This document shows, in pieces, positions 35,299-46,080 of a DNA stretch of 64,000 nt. The position numbers were made by a program, and so were the translations under genes. The notes below the pieces were generated by a model that saw only the letters and a program-made list of their open reading frames with translations, was not told where the DNA came from and made no database searches. This DNA comes from Salticus scenicus (Eukaryota; Arthropoda; Arachnida; Araneae; Salticidae), in assembly GCA_963930645.1 (NCBI GenBank), contig OZ005659.1:157232034-157296033 (forward strand), in the 5' to 3' direction. The stretch's first letter is position 1, and the number at the start of each line of letters is the position of its first letter.

Positions 35299-35555
35299 AT
35301 TATTATTATTATTATTATTAACTAATTAGTATTATTCTAAATGTTTCAATTTTCATTAGCTTTAAAAAATTCTATTAATACTAAAATATTATTACAAGCA
35401 AAATTACTCATGTAATTTTTTTACTTCGCATAAGCTATCCTCTTATATGCATGGATAATCATATGTATGCATGAATTTATAAATCAAGCGATAGTACTGG
35501 AAATTTTTGAAAATGGTGTTAAATGTACACTACTAAATTACTCAATATTTCTGTC
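31300..35555. other. AT-rich stretch, no gene seen
   Basis: This is the longest featureless part of the window. It has simple repeats only: A runs at 32929-32952 and 34217-34233, a T run at 33630-33655, (TA)n at about 35264-35294 and (TTA)n at 35302-35320. TTAAGATATTTAGGTTTTG is directly repeated at 31653 and 31664 (a local short duplication). All frames here are short and Phe/Lys/Ile-biased. Confidence 0.55.
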
Positions 35556-35559
35556 CAGA

Positions 35560-35860
35560 ATTTGGCACCATGAATCTTGCAGTCGCTAAGTAAGCTCTGA
35601 TTGTTTATTCCCAGAGAGGTTTAAAACCAGTTAATTCAAGAATAGCTCTTTGGATTAAAGTTTAATAACGAAACGCTCAAACTTTGTTGAATGGCAGCGA
35701 TTTATATGAGCGTTTTGAACACATACTGTTGAAATAGAATTTATGATAATACATTGCTTTGTATTCCAACATGCAAATTCCTATTCACTGATCTTTTGAA
35801 GGATTAAAATGCTTTCAAATAATACTTGTATTTTTAATATGAACAAAACTGGTTGTTAAA
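35560..35860 (+). repeat. Dispersed repeat family A, copy 2
   Basis: It matches the first 400 bases of the window through AACCAGTTAATTC, AATAGCTCTTTGGATTAAAG, CAAACTTTGTTGAAT, CGTTTTGAACAC, TTTATGATAATACATT, CAACATGCAAATTC and TTTGAAGGATTAAAA. It is diverged and non-coding. Confidence 0.7.
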
Positions 35861-36196
35861 GATAAAAATTCCCTATGGCATATATTTAACTAGAAAGTGA
35901 ATTCTTCATCGAAGAATGTAACCAACATAAAAAATCACATGATGAGTGCTTTTCAAGTTTTCACCGATAAACGTCACTTGTCACACCCCTCTACCCACTT
36001 TCGGAGAAGTGGTATCAAAGTTTTTGTTCTGTGTTATTGAATTACGGAGGGATCTGTCCATTTCACGCGCCACATGACTCGTGAAAATCATCCTCAATCT
36101 TCAGTATCCTTTGAATAGGACTTGAGTGCGCTCTATAGCCATATATATGCTCTAGAGTTAATACAATACCTAGGAATTCGCGCCAGTGTTTAATTT

Positions 36197-36720
36197 AATA
36201 AATATGATAATGTTGATTTACTAATATTTCATAGATTTTAGCAAATATTTTGCAAAATATATTTCATATGAAGAAATGACATTTTAGTTTTAGAAAACAT
36301 ATATAAAACTTATGGGAGACGAAAAGATATATAACGTAAATAAATAAATAAATAATATAAATAAATAAACGATAGGTATATAAATCTTAATTAATAATTT
36401 GGGAAAGTAATATTATATTGTGGTTTACTAAATACGTCTGGAAATATATTTGACAGCGTAAGTGTTTGATTGAATAAATATAATAATATTGATCTATGAA
36501 TATTAAATAGGTTTTAGCAAACATTAAGTAAAATATACTTCATATGAACAAATGACATTTCAATTTAGAAAATATATATAAAACTTATAGGAGACGAATA
36601 AATAAATAAATAAATAAACTATAACTATAAAATTCATAAGAATTTGTTTTGGGAAAGTAAAACTATATCGTGGTTTACTAAATATATCTGGAAAAATATT
36701 TGAAAACTTAAAAATGTTTC
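36197..36720 (+). repeat. Two-copy tandem repeat, about 276 bp
   Basis: AATAAATATGATAATGTTGAT at 36197 is repeated as AATAAATATAATAATATTGAT near 36473. Both copies then run through TTTTAGCAAA, TTCATATGAA, AATGACATTT, ATATATAAAACTTAT, GGAGACGAA, an (AAAT)n tract, GGGAAAGTAA and GTGGTTTACTAAATA. Parts of the unit (TTCATA, AGCAAATG, GTGATTGT) also follow family A copies at 37560 and 39840, so this is probably the distal half of family A, duplicated. Confidence 0.8.
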
Positions 36721-37169
36721 ACTAATTAAAAATGTTTAGCAAGGTATAGGATTTTATGAAAATAAGAGAGCCAAAGATGATTTAAGTAAGAATATATTCT
36801 ATGTTTCTCTAATAGTAAAACACTCTATGATACATATACGTTATTTAAAAATGAAACAAAGACTAAATTTTAAAATCAGTTCATGTGTGAAGCAGAATAA
36901 AAAATCTTTTTTCATTATAAAATAAATTTTTTATTAGTGTCTAACACACTTTACCTGAATGCTACAGTTCCCAATAATTAAAAAAATGTTTGTTACTACA
37001 AGTGAAATACTAATATAATTTTTTTTTTGGCATAGATGTACTATTCTAGTTTATACATAAATTTTAATATCTGTTAATAAATTTCTACATTGAAAAATAA
37101 TACTTTACAGAATTTATTTAGGTGCTAATTGAAAATTTCACGTTACACAATATTACCTTATCATAATTT

Positions 37170-37740
37170 TTGCACCATATGTGTTTTAGTCATTCATATC
37201 ATTCTGAAAACACTTGGTTTGTTACTTGACAGGTTCAAAACGAGTTAATTCCAATATAACTCTTTGGATTTATATTTCATAATGTAACATTCAGATTCTG
37301 TTGAATAATAGTGACTAATCTCATCGTTTTGATTACTAGAACTGAAACGAAATTTATCATAATACGATACGTTATGTTTCAACATGCAAATTCATATTCG
37401 TTATTGTTTTGAAGGATTAAAACACAGGGAACTAATGCTTGAATTTTGAAAATAACAGAACCGTTTCATACAAGTGTTATTTCAATATCTAACGATTCAT
37501 GTCGGAGTTTCATTAAATAAGTATAATAATATTGATTAACTATAATTTCATACACAGGGTGTAAAATAAATTCCCCACGTAGCAAATGGAAATTTAGGAG
37601 TCATATATGTGACATTTATAAAAGAAAGAAAAAGTGATTGTTATATAAATCTCAACTAATAATTTCGGAATATATACCATATTGTTTACTAGTTATTTTT
37701 AGGAAAACAGACAACTAAAAATCGTTTCAGTTATATAAAA
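37170..37740 (+). repeat. Dispersed repeat family A, copy 3
   Basis: The copy begins GTGTTTTAGTCATTCATATC, as at position 1, and continues through ACTGAAACGAAATTTATCAT, TTTCAACATGCAAATTC, AAGGATTAAAACACA and CATTAAATAAGTATAAT to about 37560. A block starting ACAGGGTGTAAAATAAATTC then leads into the distal AGCAAATGGAAATTTAGG part. That ACAGGGTG phrase is absent from copy 1 and may mark an inserted transposon end. Confidence 0.7.
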
Positions 37741-37824
37741 TTTTCAGTGAGGGGTGCAGATTTTCAGAAGATAAAATACTAAGGTTAAGAGAATAATATT
37801 ATATTAAATTATTTTCTAATAGTA

Positions 37825-39104
37825 GGGGAGGACGGGGCACAGTGGACCCAGGGGCACAGTGTACAACACCTACTTAAATCTATTAGTATTCAACTCTTTT
37901 AGTTCATATGGATACACATGTATGGCAGCATAATACTAGTTGTATGCAGCCAAAAAAAAATCACATGGGAAAAAGCAAGATAACCATTTTGAGCAGTTTT
38001 TATGTTTTGAGGTGCTCAATGTAATTTTTTCAGATTGAAGTTTTTAAAATTTTATAAATATTGAACTATTGACTATGAATACTATACAGCTGTTATAAGA
38101 AGGCAAGATATTGCTGTTTTTAAATTCCTCAAAATTATTAGCATATTTATAGTCTATATATTATTTTATTATTATTATTTGTTTTACTCTGACACGGGGC
38201 ACTGTGGACCACATTCCAGTGTGCCTAAAAGTACAAATTAGATTTAATATATTTGTTTTAGTTAAATTTATAGACACTAATATAATGTAAAGTATATCTC
38301 AAAGTAATAAATATCCTAATGTTATATTAAAATAAAAATAATAATAAATTTCTGAAAGAGTAAGTATTTGAATAGTATTATAATTATTGTTAATATCTAA
38401 ATTTATTTACTATTGGACTTACATAGTATTAATAAAAAAAATTAATTTAATAAACAGTAGGAATTATTTATTATTTTTAGAGATCACATGTGAAAATCAA
38501 AAGAAGTAGCTTAATGTATTTTATTTAAATTTATCCTACAAATATAATGCAAATTAATTATATCTCAATATAATTACAAAAAATATTAAATATTTGAATA
38601 GTAGTATAATATTTATTAATATCTGAATTTAAAAATTATTTGATTTATATAATATTAATAAAAGAATAAGAAACAATATCTATTTAAACTTAATAAATTT
38701 TCTTACTGAGATTTGATTTCTTATTTGTTTATTTTAAATTAATTTTGGTTATTTTATTTCATAAGAATGCTAGAATTATGTTATTTGGACTAGAATAGTA
38801 TAAGAAACTAATTTTAGAGAAAAAAAAAGTAATTTATATGAATTTAATATAAACAAAAGAGGCTGGTCCACTGTACCCCGGTGATGGGGTACAGTGGTCC
38901 TCTTTGTGAGAACTCACAATTTATTTTTTAATTCATAATGTATTGGAAATATTGTTATAAAAAATTAAGACATGTTAAGAAGATTTTGGAGATTGTTTCC
39001 TATTTTTTTTTTTTTCAAGTACATTGCTTTTCTGTTTTTTGTGGAAAAAAAAAAAAAAAAAAAAAAAAGAGTGTAAAAGTGGTCCACTGTGCCCCGGTCT
39101 CCTC
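37825..39104. mobile_element. TIR element with GGGGCACAGTGGACC ends
   Basis: The left end GAGGACGGGGCACAGTGGAC (from 37828) is the inverse of the right end GGTCCACTGTGCCCCGGTCTCCTC, allowing a small indel. The motif is repeated inside: GGGGCACAGTG at 37851, GACACGGGGCACTGTGGACC at 38191-38210, and an inverted pair, GGTCCACTGTACCCCG with GGGGTACAGTGGTCC, at 38865-38900. The interior is very AT-rich and codes for nothing. It is a non-autonomous DNA transposon whose end motif has multiplied internally. The superfamily cannot be fixed because no clear target duplication was found. Confidence 0.75.
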
Positions 39105-39469
39105 AAAATACGATACGATACGAAGTACATAAGGTAATTTTAATATGTTCTGTAATAATGAAAAAAAAAAGTAAATTGTTTTGCAAGAAAACATGAGGGG
39201 AAAAAAACTTTCTTTTTAAGATTTCTTTTCATTGAAATCTATTGCATTTAATTTAAATGGTACACTTTTTATTAATTGGCTTGTTTCTTAAAAAATAATA
39301 CAAGTAAATTGCAAATATTAACTTTTCTACTACACATTTACCATTCCAGTTCATAAAAATATATCTGTAATGGAACTCACGCATTTAACAATAATACTTA
39401 TAGAATTTGCTAAGGAGCTTATTGCATTCTCCACTTTATCAAGATATTCCACTTTCTCCACTTTATTCG

Positions 39470-39930
39470 TATTTTTAGCACCATAAGTATTTTTATCATT
39501 CATATCATTCAGTAGGTTTCAACGGTCTATTACTTGAGACGTTTAAAAATGAAATACTTCCCGAACAGCCCTTTAGATTAAGATTTAACAAAGAAATGAT
39601 CAAATTCTGTTCAACTACAGCAAATAATCTGATCTTTTGTACACTAGAACCAAAACGAGCTTTAGCATAATACATCACTTTATGTTTCAACATTCAAGTT
39701 CGCTAATCTGTCAAAAGATTAAAACGTATCGAAACAATACTTAAATTTTGAAAAATCACAGCACTGTTTCCTGTAAGTATTATTTCAATATCCATCAATC
39801 GACGATGGGTTTCATTAAATAAGTATGTTATTGCTGATTTACCGGAGTTTCATAAATTGTGGCAAAATAATGTAAAATCCATTTGGCATGTAGCAAATGA
39901 TGCTTTAGGAATCACACATAAAAAATTAAC
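39470..39930 (+). repeat. Dispersed repeat family A, copy 4
   Basis: It matches position 1 onward through CATTCATATCATTCAGTA, TATTACTTGAGA, AAATTCTGTTCAA, AATAATCTGATC, AGATTAAAACGTATC, TTAAATTTTGAAAA and CACTGTTTCCTG, then continues further than copy 3 into TTTCATAAATTGTGGCAAAA and TTTGGCATGTAGCAAATGA. It is the copy closest to the first one. Three copies within 4.4 kb (35560, 37170, 39470) in one orientation indicate tandem duplication of a unit of about 2 kb. Confidence 0.75.
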
Positions 39931-40195
39931 AAAAGTGATTGTCATAATAAGCTAAACTATAAAGTACCACATGAATTAAAGAAAATAAAGCACAACGAAT
40001 AAATAGATAGTGAAAGTTTCAGAAACAGATTTATTGAGATCGCCAGTGGGCTTATGCGCATTTATTTTTTTTTAAATACAAATGCTATCTGGAAAAATAT
40101 GAATATTAGGTTTGTGTGAGAAATGAAAAAATAAAAAACTTCTCTTCAGAAAAAAAAAAAAAAAAAAACTAGTTGGCATAGGTGGACTCTGCTCA

Positions 40196-41490
40196 GTTCC
40201 CCACCATATTTATGTTCTCATAAATTTCTAGTGCGAGACATATTATAATCATGTTAAAAAAAATGAATTTGACCAAAGCTTGATAGAGTGACAGAACGAA
40301 ATCCCCGCCTAATAGGCTATCCACAATTCACTTCGATGTATTTATCTTAATCTAATCTATTAATTTATTTTATCGGGGTCAATTCCGTTGTTTAGTTTTC
40401 ATGGTACTATTTCCATTATATGAAAAATTTACAATTTCGCTATGTTCGCTATGTTCACAATTTCGCTAATATAAAATCGTAAATTATGAATAATTTACGA
40501 AATTTTCCTATTAGAATATTTGTATTCAATCATGTTCAAACAAATATCATAAATGTAATTTTCAAGTTGTCTAATGTATTTATGATCCTCAAAATGGAAG
40601 TTTATGCTCAATTTTGCCTTATTCTGACATGTTAAGTAAATCGTATATTCCAAATAACTTACGAATATTTTTAATTGGGAAAATCATAGTGTATGATATT
40701 CATGCCAGTATCCTAAATAATATTTCGAAAGTGGTTTGACATGTTTACGATGAAAATATCACTCAAGATTGACGTTTATGTGAAATTTTGCTCTATTCTG
40801 CCATGTTAAGAAATTCGTAAATTTCCAATAACTTACGAAAATTTTATATTGGAGAATTCATTGCCATTAGTATTCATACCAGTGTCCTAAATAATATTTC
40901 AAAAGTAGTCTGACATCTTTACGATGGAAATATCTCTAAAAATTGACGTTTATGTGAAATTTTGCCCTATACTGCCATGTTAAGAAATTCGTAAATTTCC
41001 AATAACTTGCGAAATTTTCAAAGTAGCATATTTATAGTTACTGATGTTCATTCCGGCATCAAAACTGATATTTTAAAACTGGTCTGACATTTTTACAGCA
41101 AACAGTTTCCATTTAATGCACGTTTAAGTGAATTTTTGTCCTGTTCTCCCATCTTAAGAAAATCGTAAATTTCTAATAACTTACGAAATTTTTAAATTCG
41201 AATGTTGCAAATGAATAGTGTTCTTGCCAGTGTCGAAAGTAATATTTTAAAACTGATCTGACCTCTCTGCGACAATTTGTTCTTGAGATATCGTGTACAC
41301 AGACTAACAAACTAACGGACTAACACACTGACAGACTAACACATTAACAGACACCCTACAGACAGACACCATACAAATTTTGTCATTTTCGGATTCCTCA
41401 CACTTGAAAACCTGTAAAAATGTCAAAAAACCGAGGTCGAAAATTTTCACGATTACCTAAGTTCTCCATACCTATAGTATGATGGGGAAC
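40196..41490. mobile_element. TIR element with GTTCCCCAYCATA ends
   Basis: The left end GTTCCCCACCATATTTATG (40196) is inverted at the right as TAGTATGATGGGGAAC (to 41490). Inside is a tandem array (listed separately), then a run of ACTAACA/ACAGAC words (41305-41365) and a conserved-looking CGAGGTCGAAAATTTTCACG phrase that also occurs, inverted, near 48715. No protein is encoded. This seems to be a non-autonomous DNA transposon sharing its subterminal part with the 48.7-kb family. An alternative is two overlapping repeats. Confidence 0.6.
40530..41270 (+). repeat. Tandem array, about 183-bp unit, 4 copies
   Basis: ATGCCAGTATCCTAAATAAT at about 40703 and ATACCAGTGTCCTAAATAAT at about 40886 are 183 bp apart, with weaker copies on either side (TCCGGCATCAAAACTGAT near 41054 and TGCCAGTGTCGAAAGTAAT near 41227). 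Each unit has TTGACGTTTATGTGAAATTTTG, CTGCCATGTTAAGAAA and AAATTTCCAATAACTTACGA. The outer units are more diverged than the inner pair. No frame is shared. Confidence 0.8.
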
Positions 41491-41528
41491 GAATAAATAA
41501 ATAAAAAGAAATATATAGGTTAAGGGCA

Positions 41529-41893
41529 CTAGTGATTGACACTTCTAGAGCAATCTCTGATGTTTTTAATGTTCTAGTCACCAGAAAATATTTTTAAAAA
41601 TCTTACTTAGTACATATGGTATGAAAGACATTGAGAACCACATATATGTTAAAATATATACATTTGATAACAATTATTTTTTTTTTGTGAATTTTTGTTT
41701 GACACCCACTCAATGTTCCAGTAATTGACACCGCTAGTTATTCATTTTACCAGTTATTAACACCCTATGCTTCAGTGTTTGACATACAATGTTAAAATTC
41801 TTATATGTAAAATATATGATTTTATTATTTTTCTTATTTATTAATTATTTCTGGATAGATGTCAATTACTGGAGCATGCGAATCACTGGAGCA
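41529..41893 (-). mobile_element. Inverted copy of the 9.5-kb MITE
   Basis: On the minus strand this reproduces 9475-9888: CCAGTGATT end, CAATTACTGGAACATTGAGT, then an ATATATGTGGTTCTCAATG phrase and GAAAGAC...TGGTGACTAGAACATTA-type sequence. The lengths agree apart from small indels. Two copies 32 kb apart in opposite orientation confirm the unit is mobile and help define its ends. Confidence 0.75.
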
Positions 41894-42359
41894 CCTATTC
41901 TATATATATTAATCTGGTGTGTCATTCACACGACTTTCTTTTATACTGCTCTTCAATACTGTTAAGACAGATTGCATATTAAGGTGTAAGATAAATAAGG
42001 TAAGATAATAAAGATAAATACACTTTCATAGTAGTCTAAAGTAGGTTTAAGAACAGTTTTATTTGACATATAACTCTGTATGAAAGGGGCTATTGCCCTC
42101 CCCCCTGAACCTATCGTTCAATTATTAATTGCCTACATTATAAAAATATTTCTAAGCTGTTATTAATTAGCCTTCAAACTTCTAAATACTATTGAAATTT
42201 TTCAAGTGGAAAACCTAATGCCAGCTTCAAAATACTAAATTTGAATTATTTATTACAAAATTTATCTATATACTAGCTGGCTTCGCCCGCTAGCGGGTCA
42301 GTATTTTCAAATGAATCACTAAAATTAATGAATCACTAACAGTAATTTTTAGTGTTAAG

Positions 42360-43430
42360 AAAAGAAAAAAAAAATCATTTCTGATTGGGTAAAAAGTCGG
42401 CCCGGGTCCCCACTGCTTTCGGCAGCGCAGTCCCGTGCGCGCGCACAACTTAAGGGATACACGCGCTGCGCGCGCGTATACCTTCCCTGATCTTTCGTGC
42501 CCCCTAAAAAAATCATTTCTGATCGGGTAAAAACTCGCACCAGGTCCCCACTGCCTTCGGCAGCGCAGACCCATGCGCGCGCACGTGTGAAGGTATACGT
42601 GCGCTGCGCGCACATATTCCTTCTGAAGTCATATTTTTATTCTTAAGAAAAGAAAACTAACAGTAACAGAAACAAAAAGTAACTTTTAGTGTTAAGAAAA
42701 GAAATTTAAAAAAATCATTTCTGATTGGGTAAAAAGTCTGCCCGGGTCCCCACTGTCTTCGGCAGCGCAGTCCCGTGCGCGCTGCGCGCGCACAACTTAA
42801 GGGATATACGCGCTGCGCGCGCGTATACCTTCCCTGACCTTTCGTGCCCCCTAAAAAAATCATTTCTGATCGGGTAAAAACTCGCACCGGGTCCCCACTG
42901 CCTTCGGCAGCGCAGACCCATTCGCGCACACGTGTGAAGGTATACGTGCGCTGCGCGCACATATTCCTCCTGAAGTCATATTTTTATTCTTAAGAAAAGA
43001 AAATTTAAAAAATCATTTCTCATCGGGTACAAAGTCGGACCGGGTCCCCACTGCCTTCGGCAGCGCAGTCACGTGCGCGCTGCGCACGCACAAGTTCACG
43101 GATACACGCGCTGCGCTCGCGTATTCCTTCCCTGACCCTTCGTGCCCCCTAAAAAAATATCATTTCTGATCGGTTAAAAACTCACACCGGGTCCCCACTG
43201 CCTTCGGCAGCGCAAAAACATGCGCGCTGCGCGCATATACTCCTTCTCAAATCAAATTTTTATTCTTAAGAAAAGAAAATGAAAAAAATCATTTCTCATC
43301 GGTTAAAAAGTCGGACCTGGTCCCCACTGCCTTCGGCCGCGCAGTCCCGTGCGCGCTGCGCGCACAAGTTAGGGGATACGCGCGCGGTGCACGCCTGTCT
43401 CTTCCCCACCCTTTCAGCCCCTCCTAATTA
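42360..43430. repeat. GC- and CpG-rich tandem array with alternating GCGC tracts
   Basis: Seven half-units of about 130-150 bp begin with TCATTTCTGATCGGGTAAAA at about 42376, 42511, 42714, 42859, 43012, 43160 and 43288. Each has GGGTCCCCACTGCCTTCGGC, then alternating purine-pyrimidine tracts such as TGCGCGCTGCGCGCGCAC, then a TTCCTGACC/TTCGTGCCCC phrase. Units alternate between two types, giving a higher-order pair. In an AT-rich region this is a dense CpG island that could adopt Z-DNA or stable hairpins. The minus-strand frames of 81-107 codons here are translations of the repeat and not genes. Confidence 0.88.
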
Positions 43431-43479
43431 ACCTACGTATACCAATTTTGAACGGTCTAACTCAATTAGCTGAGATGCA

Positions 43480-44345
43480 AAGGAAAACGTAATCAGGACA
43501 CTTCAAAACGTGTAAATCTGGAGAAAACTTTCGATAATTTAAAAGAACTTTAAAATATCTTTGGAATGATGTATTAAAAAAAAATTAATCATAATTAGAA
43601 ATTGAAATATTGAAATTTGAAAATAATACAGCACCATAAGATAAAACTGATTCAGGAGACCTCAAAACGTGTAACTTTCGATAATTTAAAAGAACTTTAA
43701 AATATCTTTCGAGTGATGCATTAAAAATAATTTAATTATAATTAGAAATTGAAATATTGAAATTTGAAAAAATTACAGCGCCATCTGGCGGTAGAAATTT
43801 CTGTATTCCACTGTTCGATCCCAAATCAAAAAATCTTTCTAATGATGTATTACTTATGAAATTATTATAATTAGTATCTGAGATACAAAAGAAAACTCAT
43901 TCGGGACACCTCAAAACGTGTAAATCTGGTGAAAACTTTCGATAATATAAAAGAACTTTAAAATATCTTTCGAATTAAGTATTAAAAATAATTTAATCAT
44001 AATTAGAAATTGTAATATTGAAAATTGAAAATATTATAACGCCATAAAAGTAAACTGATTCAGGACACCTCAAAACGTGTAATTCTGGTGAAAACTTTCG
44101 ATAATTTAAAAGAACTTTAAAATATCTTTCGAATGATGTAATTAAAATAATTTAAACATAATTAGAAATTGAAATATTGAAATTTGAAAATATTACAGCG
44201 CCATGAAAGAACACTGATTCAGGAGACCTCAAAACGTGTAAATCTGTTGAAAACTTTGAATTATGTAAAAGAACTTTAAAATATCTTTCGTATGATGTAT
44301 AAAAAATAAATCAATCGTAATTAGAAATTGAAATACGCGTATTAG
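43480..44345 (+). repeat. Tandem array, about 165-bp unit, 5 copies
   Basis: The phrase CCTCAAAACGTGTAAATCTG, followed by GAAAACTTTCGATAATTTAA, AGAACTTTAAAATATCTTTCG and AATTAGAAATTGAAATATTG, starts near 43500, 43660, 43908, 44069 and 44228. Most gaps are 160-165 bp, and one is larger because a GCGCCATCTGGCGGTAGAAA segment and a diverged half-unit intervene near 43775-43890. It lies inside the minus-strand Helitron. No protein is encoded. Confidence 0.85.
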
Positions 44346-45196
44346 AATATTGCAAAAATGTCCGGCGTGTAAAGATAAAATTTAATTTGCAATTAAAATG
44401 TAAATCTTTTGTTTATTGACGAAAATCGATGAAATTTGAAATGCAAGTTTGTTTTGTGGTGTAAATATTATATACTAAATAAAATGTGTAAAATTTGAAA
44501 AATTGAAGAAAATAGAAAATTGTAATTTTTAATCGCACTACGAAACACGTGACTTCATTAAATACCAGATGTGTTTCCGTTGAAGACTGCTGTAGACTTA
44601 ATGTCTGCAAAGATAACATTCTTGTGATTCGTTGCCAACATTTTTTTATAGTTTAGTTAATTTTAAAAAATCTAATTGTCCGATCGATAAGCCGTTTAAA
44701 CCATCGGATTGAGAAAAAAAAGCCCTTTCCAATGGTATCTTGTTTGTAACGATACGACTGATATTTCTAATTTATTTACCACTTTTTCCGTAAAAATGTC
44801 GCTTTTTAAGCATTTAATCATGAATTCTGGGTCATTTTTCGGTAGACAATGGTCAACGTTTTAATTAATATCTCCGCTAATTAGGGTCGCATTGTTTAGC
44901 AAATTAGATAACCCTGATCTGCGATAAATTCTCTTTCCGACGGTACCTGTTCGAAGTCCGAGCGACCTTTAGCGGCGGAGCCTTAGCTGCGTCAAGCCGT
45001 TTCTCACAGACACACAGACACACACACGCGTACAGATTTTAATAATATTTTATCTATATATTAATTTGAAACATGTTTTTGCCTGTCTCCACTACATTGA
45101 GAGAACTACTCGGTGTAAAAATTTGGTTGAGGTGTCTAAAGAAAGGTCTTGGTCTGTAGATGTGCTATGAGAAGAGAAAAATAAAGAAAAAAGTCG

Positions 45197-45225
45197 AACG
45201 GTTTCCCCCCCGGGGGGAAACCGTT
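45197..45225. repeat. Perfect GC hairpin
   Basis: Fourteen-base arms AACGGTTTCCCCCC and GGGGGGAAACCGTT flank a single C. A second, imperfect copy of the right half (CGTTTCTCCCCCGGCGGAAACGG) follows at once. The structure would be very stable as RNA or as a cruciform. Its place near the 5' edge of a Helitron-like element is unusual, because Helitron hairpins are normally at the 3' end. Confidence 0.9.
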
Positions 45226-45479
45226 TCTCCCCCGGCGGAAACGGTGTTTCCCACCCGTTTGGGTTAAAAACATGTTTACGAGCTTAACTAAGCTTCAAAT
45301 TACTTCACGGTGAAGAAATTGTACATATGGGGACTAGAGTCGAATACTAAAAAATCAATATCTGCGAATTTGGAATTTTCGATTTTAAAGAGGGGGAAAA
45401 GGGGGGAAAGTAGATTTGGAGGGGAGGGGAAAGGGGGGAAATTAGTTTGAGAGGGAAATCCGTTCTAGACCCACACATG

Positions 45480-46080
45480 TAGCACCTCATTTTAAAGGTC
45501 TTGAAATTTCATGTCGATTGGGGATGTTTGCATACAGTATGCGACCCCTGGTGGTAAAATATGGAACTAAGTGATTTTGCTGTAGACCCTATCATGTTAC
45601 ATCTTATTTTAAAGGTCTTGGTATTTCCTGACCGTTGGTGATGTTCGTACAGAACAAACTGCGCCCCCTGGCGGTGGAAAGTACAACTAAAGGATTTTGC
45701 AGCTGACACCACCATGTGACACCTTATTTAAAAGGTCTTGGAAATCCAGGCGATTGGTGATAGAGGTCTTGAAATTTCAAGTTGATTGGGGATGTTCGTA
45801 CACAATATACTGCAACCCCTGGTGGTTAAAAATGGAACTAGGTGATTTTGCAGTCGACCCTATCATGTTACACCTTATTTTAAAGGTCTTGGTATTTCCT
45901 TACCGTTGGTGTTGTTCGTATAGAACACGCTGTGCCCCATGGCGGTGGAAAGGTCAACTAAAGGATTTTGCAGTTGACACCACCAGTGACACCTTATTTG
46001 AAAAGTCTTGGAAATTCAAGGCGATTGGTGATGTTCGTATACAACATACTGCACCCCCTGGTGGAGGAAAGTGGAATTTG
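45480..46080 (+). repeat. Tandem array of about 120 bp with five CTCF-like core motifs
   Basis: Five units carry GCGACCCCTGGTGG (45541), GCGCCCCCTGGCGG (45661), GCAACCCCTGGTGG (45812), GTGCCCCATGGCGG (45932) and GCACCCCCTGGTGG (46051). The spacings are 120, 151, 120 and 119 bp. The second motif equals the published CTCF core GCGCCCCCTGGCGG/CCGCCAGGGGGCGC. The units form A-B pairs: A has TTGATTGGGGATGTT and TGGAACTAAGTGATTTTGC, B has CCGTTGGTGATGTTCG and CAACTAAAGGATTTTGCAG. The 205-codon frame at 45697-46314 is a translation of this array. Confidence 0.85.

Larger units (their letters stand above)
42273..45035 (-). mobile_element. Non-autonomous Helitron (minus strand)
   Basis: On the minus strand the right edge of the element reads CCCGCTAGCGGG (a perfect 12-base palindrome, 42286-42297), then CGAAGCCAG, then CTAG|T at 42273-42276. 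This is the hairpin-spacer-CTRR end of a Helitron. The likely 5' edge is A|TCTGTACGCGTGTGTG at 45035. The contents are two tandem arrays and a run of CA repeats near the 5' edge, with no Rep/helicase gene, so it relied on a helper. The next Helitron-like element starts only about 17 bases further on, on the opposite strand. Confidence 0.65.

Noticed and set aside
42290..42962. Four overlapping minus-strand frames of 81-107 codons with repeated RAAHVYLHTCAR-like peptides
   Set aside because: They are read-throughs of the GC-rich tandem array. Different frames of the same repeat are open at once, as expected for GC-rich repeats lacking stop codons.
40530..44345. CRISPR-like arrays (regular repeats at several places)
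   Set aside because: Units are long, diverged and directly adjoining with no unique spacers. The sequence is eukaryotic, and no cas genes are present.
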